Counted from the stretch's first letter, positions 1-8,921 are shown. The stretch: DNA of 15,469 nt from Sulfurimonas sp. (GCA_027858865.1 JAQIBW010000329.1:1-15469); one strand, 5' to 3'. Numbers and translations are program-made. The notes: generated by a model not told the origin, from the letters alone.

Positions 1-99
1 ATGAATGGAAAAACGTTTTGTGTTTTTGCACCGTCTGTTTCAACTGTTATAGTCTCTTTTATTAAAAAGTTTAGAGATGAGTTTGAGGATAGAATATGA
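1..99 (+). CDS. nuoF: NuoF C-terminal end (partial): NADH-binding subunit of complex I
   Basis: This is the last 32 codons of a gene that begins before the window; the ATG at position 1 is an internal Met. The peptide contains GKTFCVFAP followed by KKFRDEFEDRI. From family knowledge, this matches the end of E. coli NuoF (GKTFCAHAP... KYFREEFEAGI), where the cysteine is the fourth ligand of the N3 [4Fe-4S] cluster. NuoF carries FMN and N3 and takes electrons from NADH at the tip of the peripheral arm. H. pylori and C. jejuni lack a normal NuoE/NuoF pair, so this tail suggests a true NADH-oxidising enzyme here. The stop overlaps the nuoG start by four bases (ATGA). Only the tail is visible, so flavin and NADH sites cannot be checked. 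Confidence 0.85.
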   Translation: MNGKTFCVFAPSVSTVIVSFIKKFRDEFEDRI

Positions 100-1469
100 G
101 TAAAATGATAGATATCATAGTTGATGGCAAAACTTATAATGTAGAAGAAGACTCTTTGCTTATTGATTTACTTATAAAAGAGAAGATAAAAGTTCCATAC
201 TTTTGTTACCATGAATCATTGGGAGCTGATGGAAACTGCAGAATGTGCATGGTTGAGATAGAAGGGCAAAAAAGACCTCAGATCGCTTGTGACACATTTG
301 TTAAAGAAGGTATGGAAGTTCGTTCTAAAACTCCAAATATTGCTAAAGTGAGAAGAGATATCTTAGAACTAGAACTCATAAATCACCCAGTTGATTGCCC
401 AGTTTGTGATCAGGCTGGCGAATGTTCTTTACAAATTTTTTATATGCAACATGGACTTCACGATACAGAAGTGACCATACCAGAAAAGGTAAAACACGAA
501 AAGCATCTTGATCTAGGTTCAAATGTTATACTTGACCAAGAGAGGTGTGTTTTATGTGCAAGATGTACTAGATTTACAGATAAAATCACACATACGCATG
601 AACTCGGAATAGTAGGAAGAGGCGATGATTCAAAAGTAAGCACAATGCCTGGTAGAAAACTAGACAATCCGTATGCTATGAATGTTGTAGACTTGTGCCC
701 TGTTGGAGCATTAACAAGTAAAGACTTTAGATTCTCTCAAAGAGTATGGTTTTTAAAGGTTAGTAACTCCATTTGTCACGGCTGTGCAAAAGGGTGTAAC
801 CTCTATATAGATCACAATAAGATTAAGTATAAAGATGATGTTGTATATAGATTTCGTCCTAGAAGAAATGATGCAGTTAACGGTTTTTTCATCTGTGATG
901 AGGGAAGACTCAGCTACAAAGAACTTGAAGAAAATCGTCAAGAAATTATAGTTTTAAAAAACCAAGAACTGAGTGAAGATAAAGCTATAAAAGAGTTTAA
1001 ATCTAAGGTCGATAAATACAAAGGCAATACAACAATTATAGTAGATGCTAACCTCTACACTGAGGAGATAGAAGCTATTTTAGAGTTTGCTAAAGAGATA
1101 GATGCACAAGTCATCTCTCCTTTGGGTATTTATAAAGATGAAGACTTTGGAGATGATATGCTAAAAAGCTCTATGAGAGCGGCAAACTATAAGACTATCC
1201 AAAGATTAAATATAGCAGAATCTACATCTATCCAAAGTGATTTAATCATAAACTTCAATCATCCATCAGAGATTCATGCAAGTGAAAAAATAAGTTTTTT
1301 AACTCATAAAAACAAAGATTTAGAACTGACATTCCCCATAGCGTCATATAGTGAAAGCTCAGGGCATCTAACAAATGAAGACGGTATAACTCAAGCTTGT
1401 GAGAGAACAGTTTTTAAAAACACTCCAATCCCAACAATACAAGAGTGGATACAAAAGGTTAGAACATGA
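96..1469 (+). CDS. nuoG: NuoG, short form: Fe-S subunit of NADH-quinone oxidoreductase
   Basis: NuoG passes electrons through the peripheral arm of complex I from NuoF towards NuoI. The 457-residue protein starts with a [2Fe-2S] ferredoxin-like domain (Cys37, 48, 51, 65: N1b). It continues with HPxxCPxC...C (His97, Cys101, 104, 110: N5) and a [4Fe-4S] segment (Cys151, 154, 157, 201: N4). A further set, Cys227, 230, 234 and 267, matches the N7 cluster found in only some bacteria. After about residue 275 the sequence has few recognisable family motifs. Typical bacterial NuoG is about 700-900 residues with a molybdopterin-oxidoreductase-like C-terminal domain, so most of that domain is missing. 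The ORF ends cleanly in an ATGA overlap with nuoH, which argues for a natural short form over a frameshift. GAGGA sits 6 bases before the ATG. Confidence 0.93.
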   Translation: MSKMIDIIVDGKTYNVEEDSLLIDLLIKEKIKVPYFCYHESLGADGNCRMCMVEIEGQKRPQIACDTFVKEGMEVRSKTPNIAKVRRDILELELINHPVDCPVCDQAGECSLQIFYMQHGLHDTEVTIPEKVKHEKHLDLGSNVILDQERCVLCARCTRFTDKITHTHELGIVGRGDDSKVSTMPGRKLDNPYAMNVVDLCPVGALTSKDFRFSQRVWFLKVSNSICHGCAKGCNLYIDHNKIKYKDDVVYRFRPRRNDAVNGFFICDEGRLSYKELEENRQEIIVLKNQELSEDKAIKEFKSKVDKYKGNTTIIVDANLYTEEIEAILEFAKEIDAQVISPLGIYKDEDFGDDMLKSSMRAANYKTIQRLNIAESTSIQSDLIINFNHPSEIHASEKISFLTHKNKDLELTFPIASYSESSGHLTNEDGITQACERTVFKNTPIPTIQEWIQKVRT

Positions 1470-2761
1470 GCACCTCTGCAATAGTCATAGCGATTATCTC
1501 TTTTGCTCTAGGTGCTTTGCTTGCACTTTTGACTATACCTGTTTTAGTGTGGCTTGAGCGTAGAGTTGCGGGACTTGTTCAAGATAGACTTGGACCAAAC
1601 CGTACAAATATAGGCGGTTTTCGTTTAGGTGGTGTTGTCCAATCATTTGCCGATGTTGTAAAACTTCTACTAAAAGAAGAATATTATCCATCACATATTA
1701 AAAGCGGAAAATGGCTCTTTATGCTAGCTCCGATTATTACATTTGCGGCGGCACTTTTAGCTTTTATGGCGATACCGTTTGCAGACAGTATGATTATAGA
1801 TGGAGAGAGCCTTAGAATCTCAGCTCTACCGATTGACTTTGGTGTTTTTTGGTATATGGCTATTAGTGCCATTGGAGTTTTAGGAGTTATTTTTGGCGGA
1901 TGGTTATCTCACAATAAATACTCACTTTTAGGTGCGGCTCGTGCTAGTTCAATGGTTGTAAGTTATGAGCTTCCTTTGGGTCTTAGCATCTTAGCTTTTA
2001 TTATTACTTATGACACAGTCGATTTTAACGCTATGGTCGCTTGGCAGAGTGGAACTTTTTTTGGATTCCTTCCTTCTTGGGGGATTTTAGTTCAGCCTCT
2101 TGCTGCGATAATTCTGATAGTTTCTCTTTTTGCTGAAACAAATCGTAATCCTTTTACAGTTGCAGAGGGCGAGAGTGAGATTGTTGCAGGTTTTATGACA
2201 GAATATACCGCCATGAAGTTTGCGATGTATTTTATGGGTGAGTATGTAGCTATGAACACTGCTAGTGCAGTTATTATTACCATGATTTTTGGCGGTTACC
2301 AGATTCCTTGGGTATCAACTGAGATGCTATTAGAGAACTTCTCTACTTTTGCTGTTTCACTGATGGTTGTTGTGCCTATAATTGTTACAATTCTCATAAG
2401 ATGGATGCGCAAAAACAACACTGTAAGACCTACCGTTTCAACAGATGGTGGACGAGATTTTGAAACCAAAGTCTTGACTATCGTTATGATAGGAATGACT
2501 CTTTTAGTCGAAGCTATTTTAATATACCTAGCATTTTTAACTGATAGCGCATTGGCAAACAATATTGCAATAACACTCTTTCAAATAGTTGTTTTTGTAG
2601 TTAAGCTTATGATGTTTAACATCTTTTTCATTCTTATAAGATGGACAGTTCCAAGATTTCGTTACGATCAGGTGCAAAAATTGGGTTGGTACTATCTACT
2701 TCCTCTTGCACTTCTAAATATCTTTATAACAGCTATAGTAGTTGTAGGAGTAAATTTATGA
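1466..2761 (+). CDS. nuoH: NuoH, membrane subunit of complex I, with a C-terminal-half insertion
   Basis: NuoH anchors the peripheral arm and forms much of the quinone chamber and the start of the proton path. Family motifs are clear: WLERRVAG near residue 29, QDRLGPNR near 39, KEEYYP near 70, ETNRNPF at 224-230, EGESEIVAGF at 234-243 and PRFRYDQVQKLGW at 396-408. It is a multi-helix inner-membrane protein. At 431 residues it is about 100 longer than E. coli NuoH (325). The excess lies between GGYQIPW (276-282) and the conserved last segment (from about 370). It includes two extra hydrophobic stretches (about 296-313 and 336-357) joined by a polar loop with RKNN and DGGRDFE. Start and stop overlap the neighbours as ATGA. 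The insertion is in frame with intact motifs on both sides, so the gene looks functional. Confidence 0.95.
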   Translation: MSTSAIVIAIISFALGALLALLTIPVLVWLERRVAGLVQDRLGPNRTNIGGFRLGGVVQSFADVVKLLLKEEYYPSHIKSGKWLFMLAPIITFAAALLAFMAIPFADSMIIDGESLRISALPIDFGVFWYMAISAIGVLGVIFGGWLSHNKYSLLGAARASSMVVSYELPLGLSILAFIITYDTVDFNAMVAWQSGTFFGFLPSWGILVQPLAAIILIVSLFAETNRNPFTVAEGESEIVAGFMTEYTAMKFAMYFMGEYVAMNTASAVIITMIFGGYQIPWVSTEMLLENFSTFAVSLMVVVPIIVTILIRWMRKNNTVRPTVSTDGGRDFETKVLTIVMIGMTLLVEAILIYLAFLTDSALANNIAITLFQIVVFVVKLMMFNIFFILIRWTVPRFRYDQVQKLGWYYLLPLALLNIFITAIVVVGVNL

Positions 2762-3282
2762 GCCAAAACATAAAAGTAATCCCAAGACACGGAAGCAGTT
2801 TTAAAGACAAGCTTTATCTGCCTGCCATATATGATGGTGTAAAAGTTACATTTAAACATCTATTTAAGAATCTTAACGATTCTAATGCTGTAGATACTTT
2901 AGAGTACCCAGAAGAACAGCCAACAGACATTACAAGCAGGTACAGAGGTCTTCATAGATTAACTCATAGACCTGATGCTTCTATAGCTTGTGTGGCATGT
3001 TTTATGTGTGCAACAGCTTGTCCTGCAGATTGTATTTTCATTGAAGCTACAGCTAGAAAAGACGGACATGATGAGAAGATGCCAAAAACATTTTTTATAG
3101 ATACTTTAGAGTGTGTGTTTTGTGGTTATTGTGTAGAAGCTTGTCCATGTGATGCTATTCGTATGGATACAGGTATATTTTCACTTACAGGAAATAATAG
3201 GGAGGACTTTGTGCTAGGTAAAGAACAACTTTTAGCAAACAAAGGTGCTTTTGGAGAGGAGATTTGTAGTGCTCGAAATTAG
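2758..3282 (+). CDS. nuoI: NuoI, two [4Fe-4S] cluster subunit of complex I
   Basis: NuoI carries clusters N6a and N6b, which relay electrons from NuoG to N2 in NuoB beside the quinone site. The 174-residue protein has two ferredoxin motifs: CVACFMCATACP (Cys78, 81, 84, 88) and CVFCGYCVEACP (Cys119, 122, 125, 129). The first site is also followed by an extra Cys92. Length is close to E. coli NuoI (180). The frame is open further upstream inside nuoH, but the ATG at 2758 is preferred: AGGAG ends 7 bases before it, it forms an ATGA overlap with the nuoH stop, and the protein then has normal family length. The 3' end overlaps nuoJ. Confidence 0.95.
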   Translation: MSQNIKVIPRHGSSFKDKLYLPAIYDGVKVTFKHLFKNLNDSNAVDTLEYPEEQPTDITSRYRGLHRLTHRPDASIACVACFMCATACPADCIFIEATARKDGHDEKMPKTFFIDTLECVFCGYCVEACPCDAIRMDTGIFSLTGNNREDFVLGKEQLLANKGAFGEEICSARN

Positions 3283-3781
3283 TATTTTTTCAATATTAGC
3301 GATGTTTATGCTCGGCGGAAGTATCGCTATGATTAGTAATAAGCAGACTCTCTTTAGCGCTTTTGGATTTTTAGTTGCTATGATAGGACTTGCGGGAATG
3401 TTTGCTCTTCTTGATAGTAGATTTTTAGCATTGGCGCAGATAATGGTTTCAGTTGGAGCAGTTGTTGTTTTAAGTATGCTGACAATTTTGACTATTAATG
3501 CTAAAGAAGAAAATATGCCACATGAGCCAAATAAGTTCAAGTGGATAATAGTTTCATCAATCTTAGTAACTCCCTTTACTCTACTTTTGTACAAAACTCT
3601 TAGTTCTGTGCATCAAAACTTTAGCGAAATGGAGACAGTTAGCTCTAAAGTAGTAGGAAAATTACTATTTAGCGAATGGGTTCTACCTTTTGAGATTGTT
3701 TCTATCTTACTTCTTACTGCCATGGTTGGTGCTATAGTAATAGCAAGAAAGAGTGACAAAACATCTAAGGAGCAATCATGA
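3269..3781 (+). CDS. nuoJ: NuoJ, membrane subunit of complex I
   Basis: NuoJ is a five-helix membrane subunit whose third helix takes part in coupling quinone chemistry to proton pumping. The 170-residue product shows the family core around residues 40-75, with AQIMVSVGAVVVLSMLTI corresponding to E. coli EIIVYAGAIMVLFVFVV. The conserved Tyr of that motif (E. coli Tyr59) is Ser61 here. The start is taken as GTG 3269 because the strong purine-rich GGAGAGGAG ends about 7 bases upstream. An earlier GTG at 3245 would add eight residues and bury that ribosome binding site in the gene. The gene overlaps nuoI by 14 bases and nuoK by four (ATGA). Confidence 0.9.
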   Translation: MLEISIFSILAMFMLGGSIAMISNKQTLFSAFGFLVAMIGLAGMFALLDSRFLALAQIMVSVGAVVVLSMLTILTINAKEENMPHEPNKFKWIIVSSILVTPFTLLLYKTLSSVHQNFSEMETVSSKVVGKLLFSEWVLPFEIVSILLLTAMVGAIVIARKSDKTSKEQS

Positions 3782-4092
3782 CCCCTGATATGTTTTTTCT
3801 TTTGACTTCACTACTCTTTAGCATAGGACTTGTTGGTCTTATAAGCAGAAGAAATTTATTTGTTGTGTATATGTCAATTGAGTTGATGCTAAGTTCGGTA
3901 AATCTTCTACTTGCAACTTTTTCAAAAGTGCTTGGAGATGCAAGCGGTTCTGTTATAGCACTTCTAATTATTGCAGTAATCGCAGCCGAAGCGGCTATAT
4001 TTTTGGCAATGATTGTTCACATTTACAGAGAAAACAGAACTATAGACAGTGATGATTTCGATAAATTAAAAGAGGGAAATTCAAATGCTTAG
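3778..4092 (+). CDS. nuoK: NuoK, small MrpC-like membrane subunit of complex I
   Basis: NuoK is a three-helix subunit that forms part of the proton channel next to NuoJ and NuoN. The 104 residues match the family in length (E. coli has 100). The two membrane glutamates important for pumping are present: Glu35 in YMSIELMLSSVN and Glu71 in VIAAEAAIFLA. The cytoplasmic tail is short and charged. The AAGGAG box upstream lies within the end of nuoJ, and the gene overlaps nuoJ by four bases and nuoL by eight, so translation is probably coupled. Confidence 0.95.
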   Translation: MTPDMFFLLTSLLFSIGLVGLISRRNLFVVYMSIELMLSSVNLLLATFSKVLGDASGSVIALLIIAVIAAEAAIFLAMIVHIYRENRTIDSDDFDKLKEGNSNA

Positions 4093-5962
4093 TATAATAG
4101 TTATATTGCCCTTTCTTTCAGCTTTTTTGATGGCTCTAGTTTATCTTGGAGACACCAGTAAACAACGATACTCATTTTACACCATAGTTGGAGTTGGATC
4201 ACCAGTTATCATGACACTACTATCTTTTATGGTTGGATTTGAACTTCTTAGCGGAGCAGATACTATCCATGAAACTCTTTTTACATGGGTAAGTGTAGGA
4301 GATTTTAATATATCTGTCGCATTTATGGCAGACAGACTCAGTGTAGTAATGATATCTCTTATAACTTTTATTGGTACTCTAATCCATATCTACGCGGCAG
4401 GATATATGAGAGATGATAAGGCTTATGGAAAGTTCTTTAGCTACTTTAATCTGTTTATGGGAAGTATGCTTCTTCTTGTTTTAGCAGACAACCCAATTAT
4501 GATGTTTGTAGGCTGGGAACTTGTTGGATTATCTTCTTATCTTCTTATTGGTTTTTATCATACAGATTCTAAAAATATAACAGCCGCAAACAAAGCTTTT
4601 ATACTCAACCGTGTAGGTGATTTTGGTTTTATAATGGCTCTGTCACTTTTGTTTGTTTCTTTAGAAGGAACAGGATTTACTTTTGATTCTATAAAAGCAA
4701 ATATACATATAATAGAGCCTGAGATGTTAAGCCTGATTGGAGTGCTTCTTTTTGTGGGTGCTATGGGTAAATCTGCACAGATTCCACTATATGTATGGTT
4801 ACCAGATGCAATGGCAGGACCGACTCCAGTCTCAGCTTTAATCCACGCAGCTACTATGGTTACAGCCGGTGTTTACATGGTTGCAAGATACAGCTTTTTG
4901 TATGTAGAGATTCCAGATATTGGACTCTTTATAGCTAGCATAGGAGCTGCATCTGCACTCTTTGCCGCTATCATAGCCTCATATCAGAGTGACATAAAAA
5001 AGATACTTGCATACTCTACAATGAGCCAACTCGGTTATATGTTTATAGCAGTAGGGCTTGGCGCTTACAGCAGTGGAATCTTTCATGTTTTCACTCATGC
5101 ATTTTTTAAAGCACTTCTTTTTATGGGTGCGGGTGCAGTTATTATTGCACTGCATCATGAACAAAATATTTTTAAGATGGGCGGATTGAAAAAAGATTTA
5201 AAGTTAGTCTATATCACTATGTTTATAGCTACACTAGCAATCAGCGGTATACCTCCATTTGCAGGATTCTTTTCTAAAGATGCCATCTTAGTTTCCGCTT
5301 TTGCATCAGAGCATTATATAATCTGGGGAGTTGGCTCACTAACTGCCATGCTTACTGCATTTTATATGTTTAGAATGCTCTTTTCAGTTTTTCATTCAGA
5401 ATCTAAAGAATCAAAAAAACTTAATGCTCTTCCAAGTTCTATGACTACACCTCTTGTCTTTTTGGCATTTGGAAGTGCAACAGCCGGTCTGCTTGGAGTA
5501 AATGAAGCTTACGGTGGAAGTTCTTGGTTTACTACATTTTTAGCTCTGCCTGATGTAACTATTCATATCTCTCATAGCGTTGAGTATATGCTTGGCACAC
5601 TTAACGTTGTTCTAGGTCTAATGGGTATGGGTTTAGCGTATAAAATGTTTGCACACAATGCACAAGAGGCAAAAGCAGATACAATTTTTAGGAGAGTTGC
5701 AATCAACAAATTTTATATTGATGAGATATATGAGTTTATTATAGTAAAACCACTTCTTACTCTAAGTCGTCTTATCGCTAACATAATAGACCCGAAAATC
5801 TTTGACGGTTTTATAAACCTAAATGTTTGGGGTTACACAAAATCTGCACAGCTCTTCTCTAAACTTCAAAACGGAAAAGTAAGGTTCTATGCAATGTATA
5901 TCTTAGTAGGCATCTCCGGCATCTCATTTTACATGTTATTTAAATTAGGACTAGTATCATGA
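4085..5962 (+). CDS. nuoL: NuoL, distal antiporter-like proton-pumping subunit of complex I
   Basis: NuoL is the outermost antiporter-like subunit of the membrane arm. The 625-residue product resembles E. coli NuoL (613). Residues of the proton path are in place: Glu145 in GWELVGLSSYLL, Lys229 in GAMGKSAQIP, His254 in SALIHAATM, His334 and His338 with Lys342 in FHVFTHAFFK, and Lys398 in GFFSKDAIL. The C-terminal part (about 555-625) contains hydrophilic sequence and a last membrane helix, consistent with the long lateral helix and anchor of this subunit. GAGGG lies 8 bases before the ATG, inside the end of nuoK. The stop overlaps nuoM as ATGA. Confidence 0.96.
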   Translation: MLSIIVILPFLSAFLMALVYLGDTSKQRYSFYTIVGVGSPVIMTLLSFMVGFELLSGADTIHETLFTWVSVGDFNISVAFMADRLSVVMISLITFIGTLIHIYAAGYMRDDKAYGKFFSYFNLFMGSMLLLVLADNPIMMFVGWELVGLSSYLLIGFYHTDSKNITAANKAFILNRVGDFGFIMALSLLFVSLEGTGFTFDSIKANIHIIEPEMLSLIGVLLFVGAMGKSAQIPLYVWLPDAMAGPTPVSALIHAATMVTAGVYMVARYSFLYVEIPDIGLFIASIGAASALFAAIIASYQSDIKKILAYSTMSQLGYMFIAVGLGAYSSGIFHVFTHAFFKALLFMGAGAVIIALHHEQNIFKMGGLKKDLKLVYITMFIATLAISGIPPFAGFFSKDAILVSAFASEHYIIWGVGSLTAMLTAFYMFRMLFSVFHSESKESKKLNALPSSMTTPLVFLAFGSATAGLLGVNEAYGGSSWFTTFLALPDVTIHISHSVEYMLGTLNVVLGLMGMGLAYKMFAHNAQEAKADTIFRRVAINKFYIDEIYEFIIVKPLLTLSRLIANIIDPKIFDGFINLNVWGYTKSAQLFSKLQNGKVRFYAMYILVGISGISFYMLFKLGLVS

Positions 5963-7437
5963 TGAGTCAGATTCTTACAAATATAATCTTTTTACCACTT
6001 CTCATGGCTGTTGTTCTTGGAATTTTTAGAGCACCGATAAGAGTACTAAAAATCGGGGCAATGTTTTCATCTATAGCTACACTAGTTCTTGTGGGGATAC
6101 TTACATATAACTTTGATACAACTATTGGAATTCAATTTGTTCAAGATCTTCCATGGATTAAAAATGCAGGTATCAGCTACTATATAGGGGTTGATTACCT
6201 CTCTTTAATAATCTTGCTTCTTATAACTTCTTTGATGCCACCTCTTTATATCTATATGTTTCATGAAAATAGAAAAGGTTACTGGTATAATATGATGCTT
6301 CTTCAAACTGGTGTAACAGGAGCTGTTTTATCACTTGATCTTATTCTTTTTTATCTATTTTGGGAGACTATGCTTTTGCCTATTTTCGTTATGATAGGTA
6401 AGTATGGAAATGGTATGCATCAGTATAACTCTATGAAAATAGTGCTGATGACAATTTTAGGTTCTATGAGTATGTTATTTTCAATTTTATATCTTGGATA
6501 TATCTATTTTGAAACTACTGGAATGTGGAGTTTTGCTTTAACCGACTTAGATACCTTGGTGTTTAACGCACAAACATCTATCTGGCTGACAGCTGGATTT
6601 TTACTTGCCTTTGCCATTAAGATTCCTCTTGTAGGTTTTCATACTTGGATGGCTCCTGCGTATGGTTCTGCACCAACTCCGGCAGTTGTTATTATGTCGG
6701 CTATTATGGCGAAGCTTGGCATCTACGGTATCTGGAGATTTGGATATGGTCTGTTTGAGACAACACTCTCTTACTATGCACCTACTATTATCGTTCTCAC
6801 TCTCATTGGTCTTTTATACTATGCCGTGCGTGCGATAACAGAAGACAATCTCAGAAAAATGTTCGCTTATTCTTCGGGTTCACACCTCTCTTTGATTGCA
6901 CTTGGTGTATTTTTGACAAATGAGTATGCTTGGAGTGGAAGTCTTTACTTCATCGCAACTCATGCAATTGCATCTACGGGTATATTTTTAATGATAGGCT
7001 TGACATATAAAAGATTTAAAACAGTTAATATCTCCTCTTTGGGCGGTATAGCATCTAAGGCTCCCAAGTTTACCTTTTTCTTTGCATTTTTCGCACTTAG
7101 TATCGCTGGATTACCTGGAACTGGAGGTTTTGTAGCTGAGCTTCTAATCATCATCGGTGCTTTTAAAGCAAACTTATGGATAGGAGTTTTAACAGCTACA
7201 ACTATGCTCTCGGCTATGATATATATATTTTGGATGATTCAAAGAACTCTTTTTGGTCAAGCAAATAATGATATAGAATATAGTGATTTGAGTGTTAGAG
7301 AGATAGTAATGCTTCTACCATTGCTTATACTTTTACTAGCTACGGGTATATTTCCTTCATTTTTTATGAAAATTTATGAAACACAACTCTACTTTACACT
7401 ACAAGAGTTTATGCTTGCTATCGGAGGTCTGAAATGA
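5959..7437 (+). CDS. nuoM: NuoM, antiporter-like proton-pumping subunit of complex I
   Basis: NuoM is the middle antiporter-like subunit. The 492 residues include Glu136 in LFWETMLLPIFVMIG, Lys221 in FAIKIPLVGFHTWMAPAYG with His228, and Lys252 in IMAKLGIYGIWR, matching the channel residues known in E. coli NuoM. Length is close to the family norm. Two adjacent ATG codons (5959 and 5962) are possible. The first makes the ATGA overlap with nuoL and has AGGA 8 bases upstream, so it was chosen, but the second cannot be excluded. The 3' end overlaps nuoN. Confidence 0.96.
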   Translation: MMSQILTNIIFLPLLMAVVLGIFRAPIRVLKIGAMFSSIATLVLVGILTYNFDTTIGIQFVQDLPWIKNAGISYYIGVDYLSLIILLLITSLMPPLYIYMFHENRKGYWYNMMLLQTGVTGAVLSLDLILFYLFWETMLLPIFVMIGKYGNGMHQYNSMKIVLMTILGSMSMLFSILYLGYIYFETTGMWSFALTDLDTLVFNAQTSIWLTAGFLLAFAIKIPLVGFHTWMAPAYGSAPTPAVVIMSAIMAKLGIYGIWRFGYGLFETTLSYYAPTIIVLTLIGLLYYAVRAITEDNLRKMFAYSSGSHLSLIALGVFLTNEYAWSGSLYFIATHAIASTGIFLMIGLTYKRFKTVNISSLGGIASKAPKFTFFFAFFALSIAGLPGTGGFVAELLIIIGAFKANLWIGVLTATTMLSAMIYIFWMIQRTLFGQANNDIEYSDLSVREIVMLLPLLILLLATGIFPSFFMKIYETQLYFTLQEFMLAIGGLK

Positions 7438-8921
7438 TTGAACAACTTCTACTTGCAATGCCGATGGCTATTGTCGTCATAGGTGCTTTTGTTTTAATGT
7501 TACTTAGTCACTCTAGAAGGATTAAACTAGATAGATTAAATATCGTTGCGGTATTTTTTCTTATTATTTCATTTATAATGCAGTACTATACTCTTGGAAA
7601 TCATACTGGTACTTTTCTTCTTGAAAATGTTTTTAATGAGAGTTTTATCCTCGATGATTTTGCAACAATCTTTGATCTTATGTTTACAGCCGGAGCAATT
7701 CTTACACTTCTTATAAACAATGACTACTTTAAAAGTCGTCAATACTTTAGTGGAGAGTATTTTGCACTAATTCTATTTAGTGTTTTTGGAATGATGATGC
7801 TCTCACATGCTAATGAGCTTGTAACAGTTTTTATAGCCTTAGAAATTGCCTCAATTAGTGTTTACGCTCTTGTTGGTTACCATAAAAACAATAAAATAAG
7901 TTCAGAAGCAATGATGAAGTATATGGTTTTAGGCTCTATGACAGGCGTGTTTTTTATGCTAGGAACTGCTCTTATTTATGGAGCTGTAGGTTCCACATCA
8001 CTTACACAAATAGCTACATATGTATCTAGTAATAGTATAGAAGATATGACTATGCTGATTGTGGGTAGTACCTTTATTATGATAACTATCATGTTTAAAA
8101 TCGGGGCTGTACCTTTTCACTCATGGGTAGTTGATGTTTATCATGGGGCACCTTATCCTATTACAATGTTTATGGCATCTACATTTAAAATAGCTATTTT
8201 TGCAATTGCCCTGCGTCTTTTCATAGTAAACTTTGGATCTATTAATAGTTTTTGGACTGAGATACTTCAAGTTATAACCATACTAACTCTTCTTGGTGGT
8301 TCATGGCTTGCCATAAGACAAACTCTAGTCAAGAGAATGCTTGCAGGTTCATCCATCGTTCATAGTGGATATCTGCTTATTGCCATATCGTCTATTGGTC
8401 TGGGTTCAGAGCTTGCAGCTCCGGCTATTATGTTTTACCTTATCGCTTACTTTTTAAGCTCTGTCGGTGCATTTGGTATTCTTAGTTTCATCGCTTCACA
8501 GAGTACGAAACAGATGCACTATGAAGACTTTAAAGGTTTTGCTTCTAGGCGTCCATATATGGCGATTATGATGAGTATATTTATGCTCTCTCTTGCAGGA
8601 TTTCCTTCGACCATAGGTTTCTTAGGAAAGTTTTATATATTTACAAGTGCCATAGAATCAGGACAGATTCTTCTAGCAGGTCTTGGGATTTTGACGGCTT
8701 TTATATCTGTTTACTACTACTTCAAGCTTATCGCTATGATGTACTTTTATGAATCAGATAAACCTCAAAAAAAGTTCCCATTTGATATAAGTACCATACT
8801 TATTGTTGTAATGGCACTACTTATCATATGGGGAGGAATAGGAACATCTCTTATCCCTTTTATACCTGGGGCAGATGGTTTTATAGAGATTGCAAAACAG
8901 GCTATTAGTTCTTTGAAGTAG
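7434..8921 (+). CDS. nuoN: NuoN, antiporter-like proton-pumping subunit of complex I
   Basis: NuoN is the antiporter-like subunit closest to the NuoA/J/K group. The 495-residue protein has Glu137 in ALEIASISVYALVGY, Lys222 in FKIGAVPFHSWVVDVYHGAP with His229, and Lys252 in ASTFKIAIFA, the expected channel residues. A strong GGAGG lies 6 bases before the ATG, within nuoM, and the two genes overlap by ATGA. This is the last gene of the nuo operon: the next gene starts 125 bases later after an AT-rich spacer. Confidence 0.96.
   Translation: MIEQLLLAMPMAIVVIGAFVLMLLSHSRRIKLDRLNIVAVFFLIISFIMQYYTLGNHTGTFLLENVFNESFILDDFATIFDLMFTAGAILTLLINNDYFKSRQYFSGEYFALILFSVFGMMMLSHANELVTVFIALEIASISVYALVGYHKNNKISSEAMMKYMVLGSMTGVFFMLGTALIYGAVGSTSLTQIATYVSSNSIEDMTMLIVGSTFIMITIMFKIGAVPFHSWVVDVYHGAPYPITMFMASTFKIAIFAIALRLFIVNFGSINSFWTEILQVITILTLLGGSWLAIRQTLVKRMLAGSSIVHSGYLLIAISSIGLGSELAAPAIMFYLIAYFLSSVGAFGILSFIASQSTKQMHYEDFKGFASRRPYMAIMMSIFMLSLAGFPSTIGFLGKFYIFTSAIESGQILLAGLGILTAFISVYYYFKLIAMMYFYESDKPQKKFPFDISTILIVVMALLIIWGGIGTSLIPFIPGADGFIEIAKQAISSLK

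Noticed and set aside
2641..2757. Upstream extension of nuoI by 39 codons
   Set aside because: It lies fully within nuoH in another frame. The ATG at 2758 has AGGAG at good spacing, an ATGA overlap and gives the normal NuoI length.
3245..3268. Earlier GTG start for nuoJ
   Set aside because: The strong GGAGAGGAG lies after it and fits the GTG at 3269.
3232..3594. 120-codon open frame on the minus strand
   Set aside because: It is antisense to nuoJ and the end of nuoI, shows no recognisable family, and both + strand genes are firmly identified.
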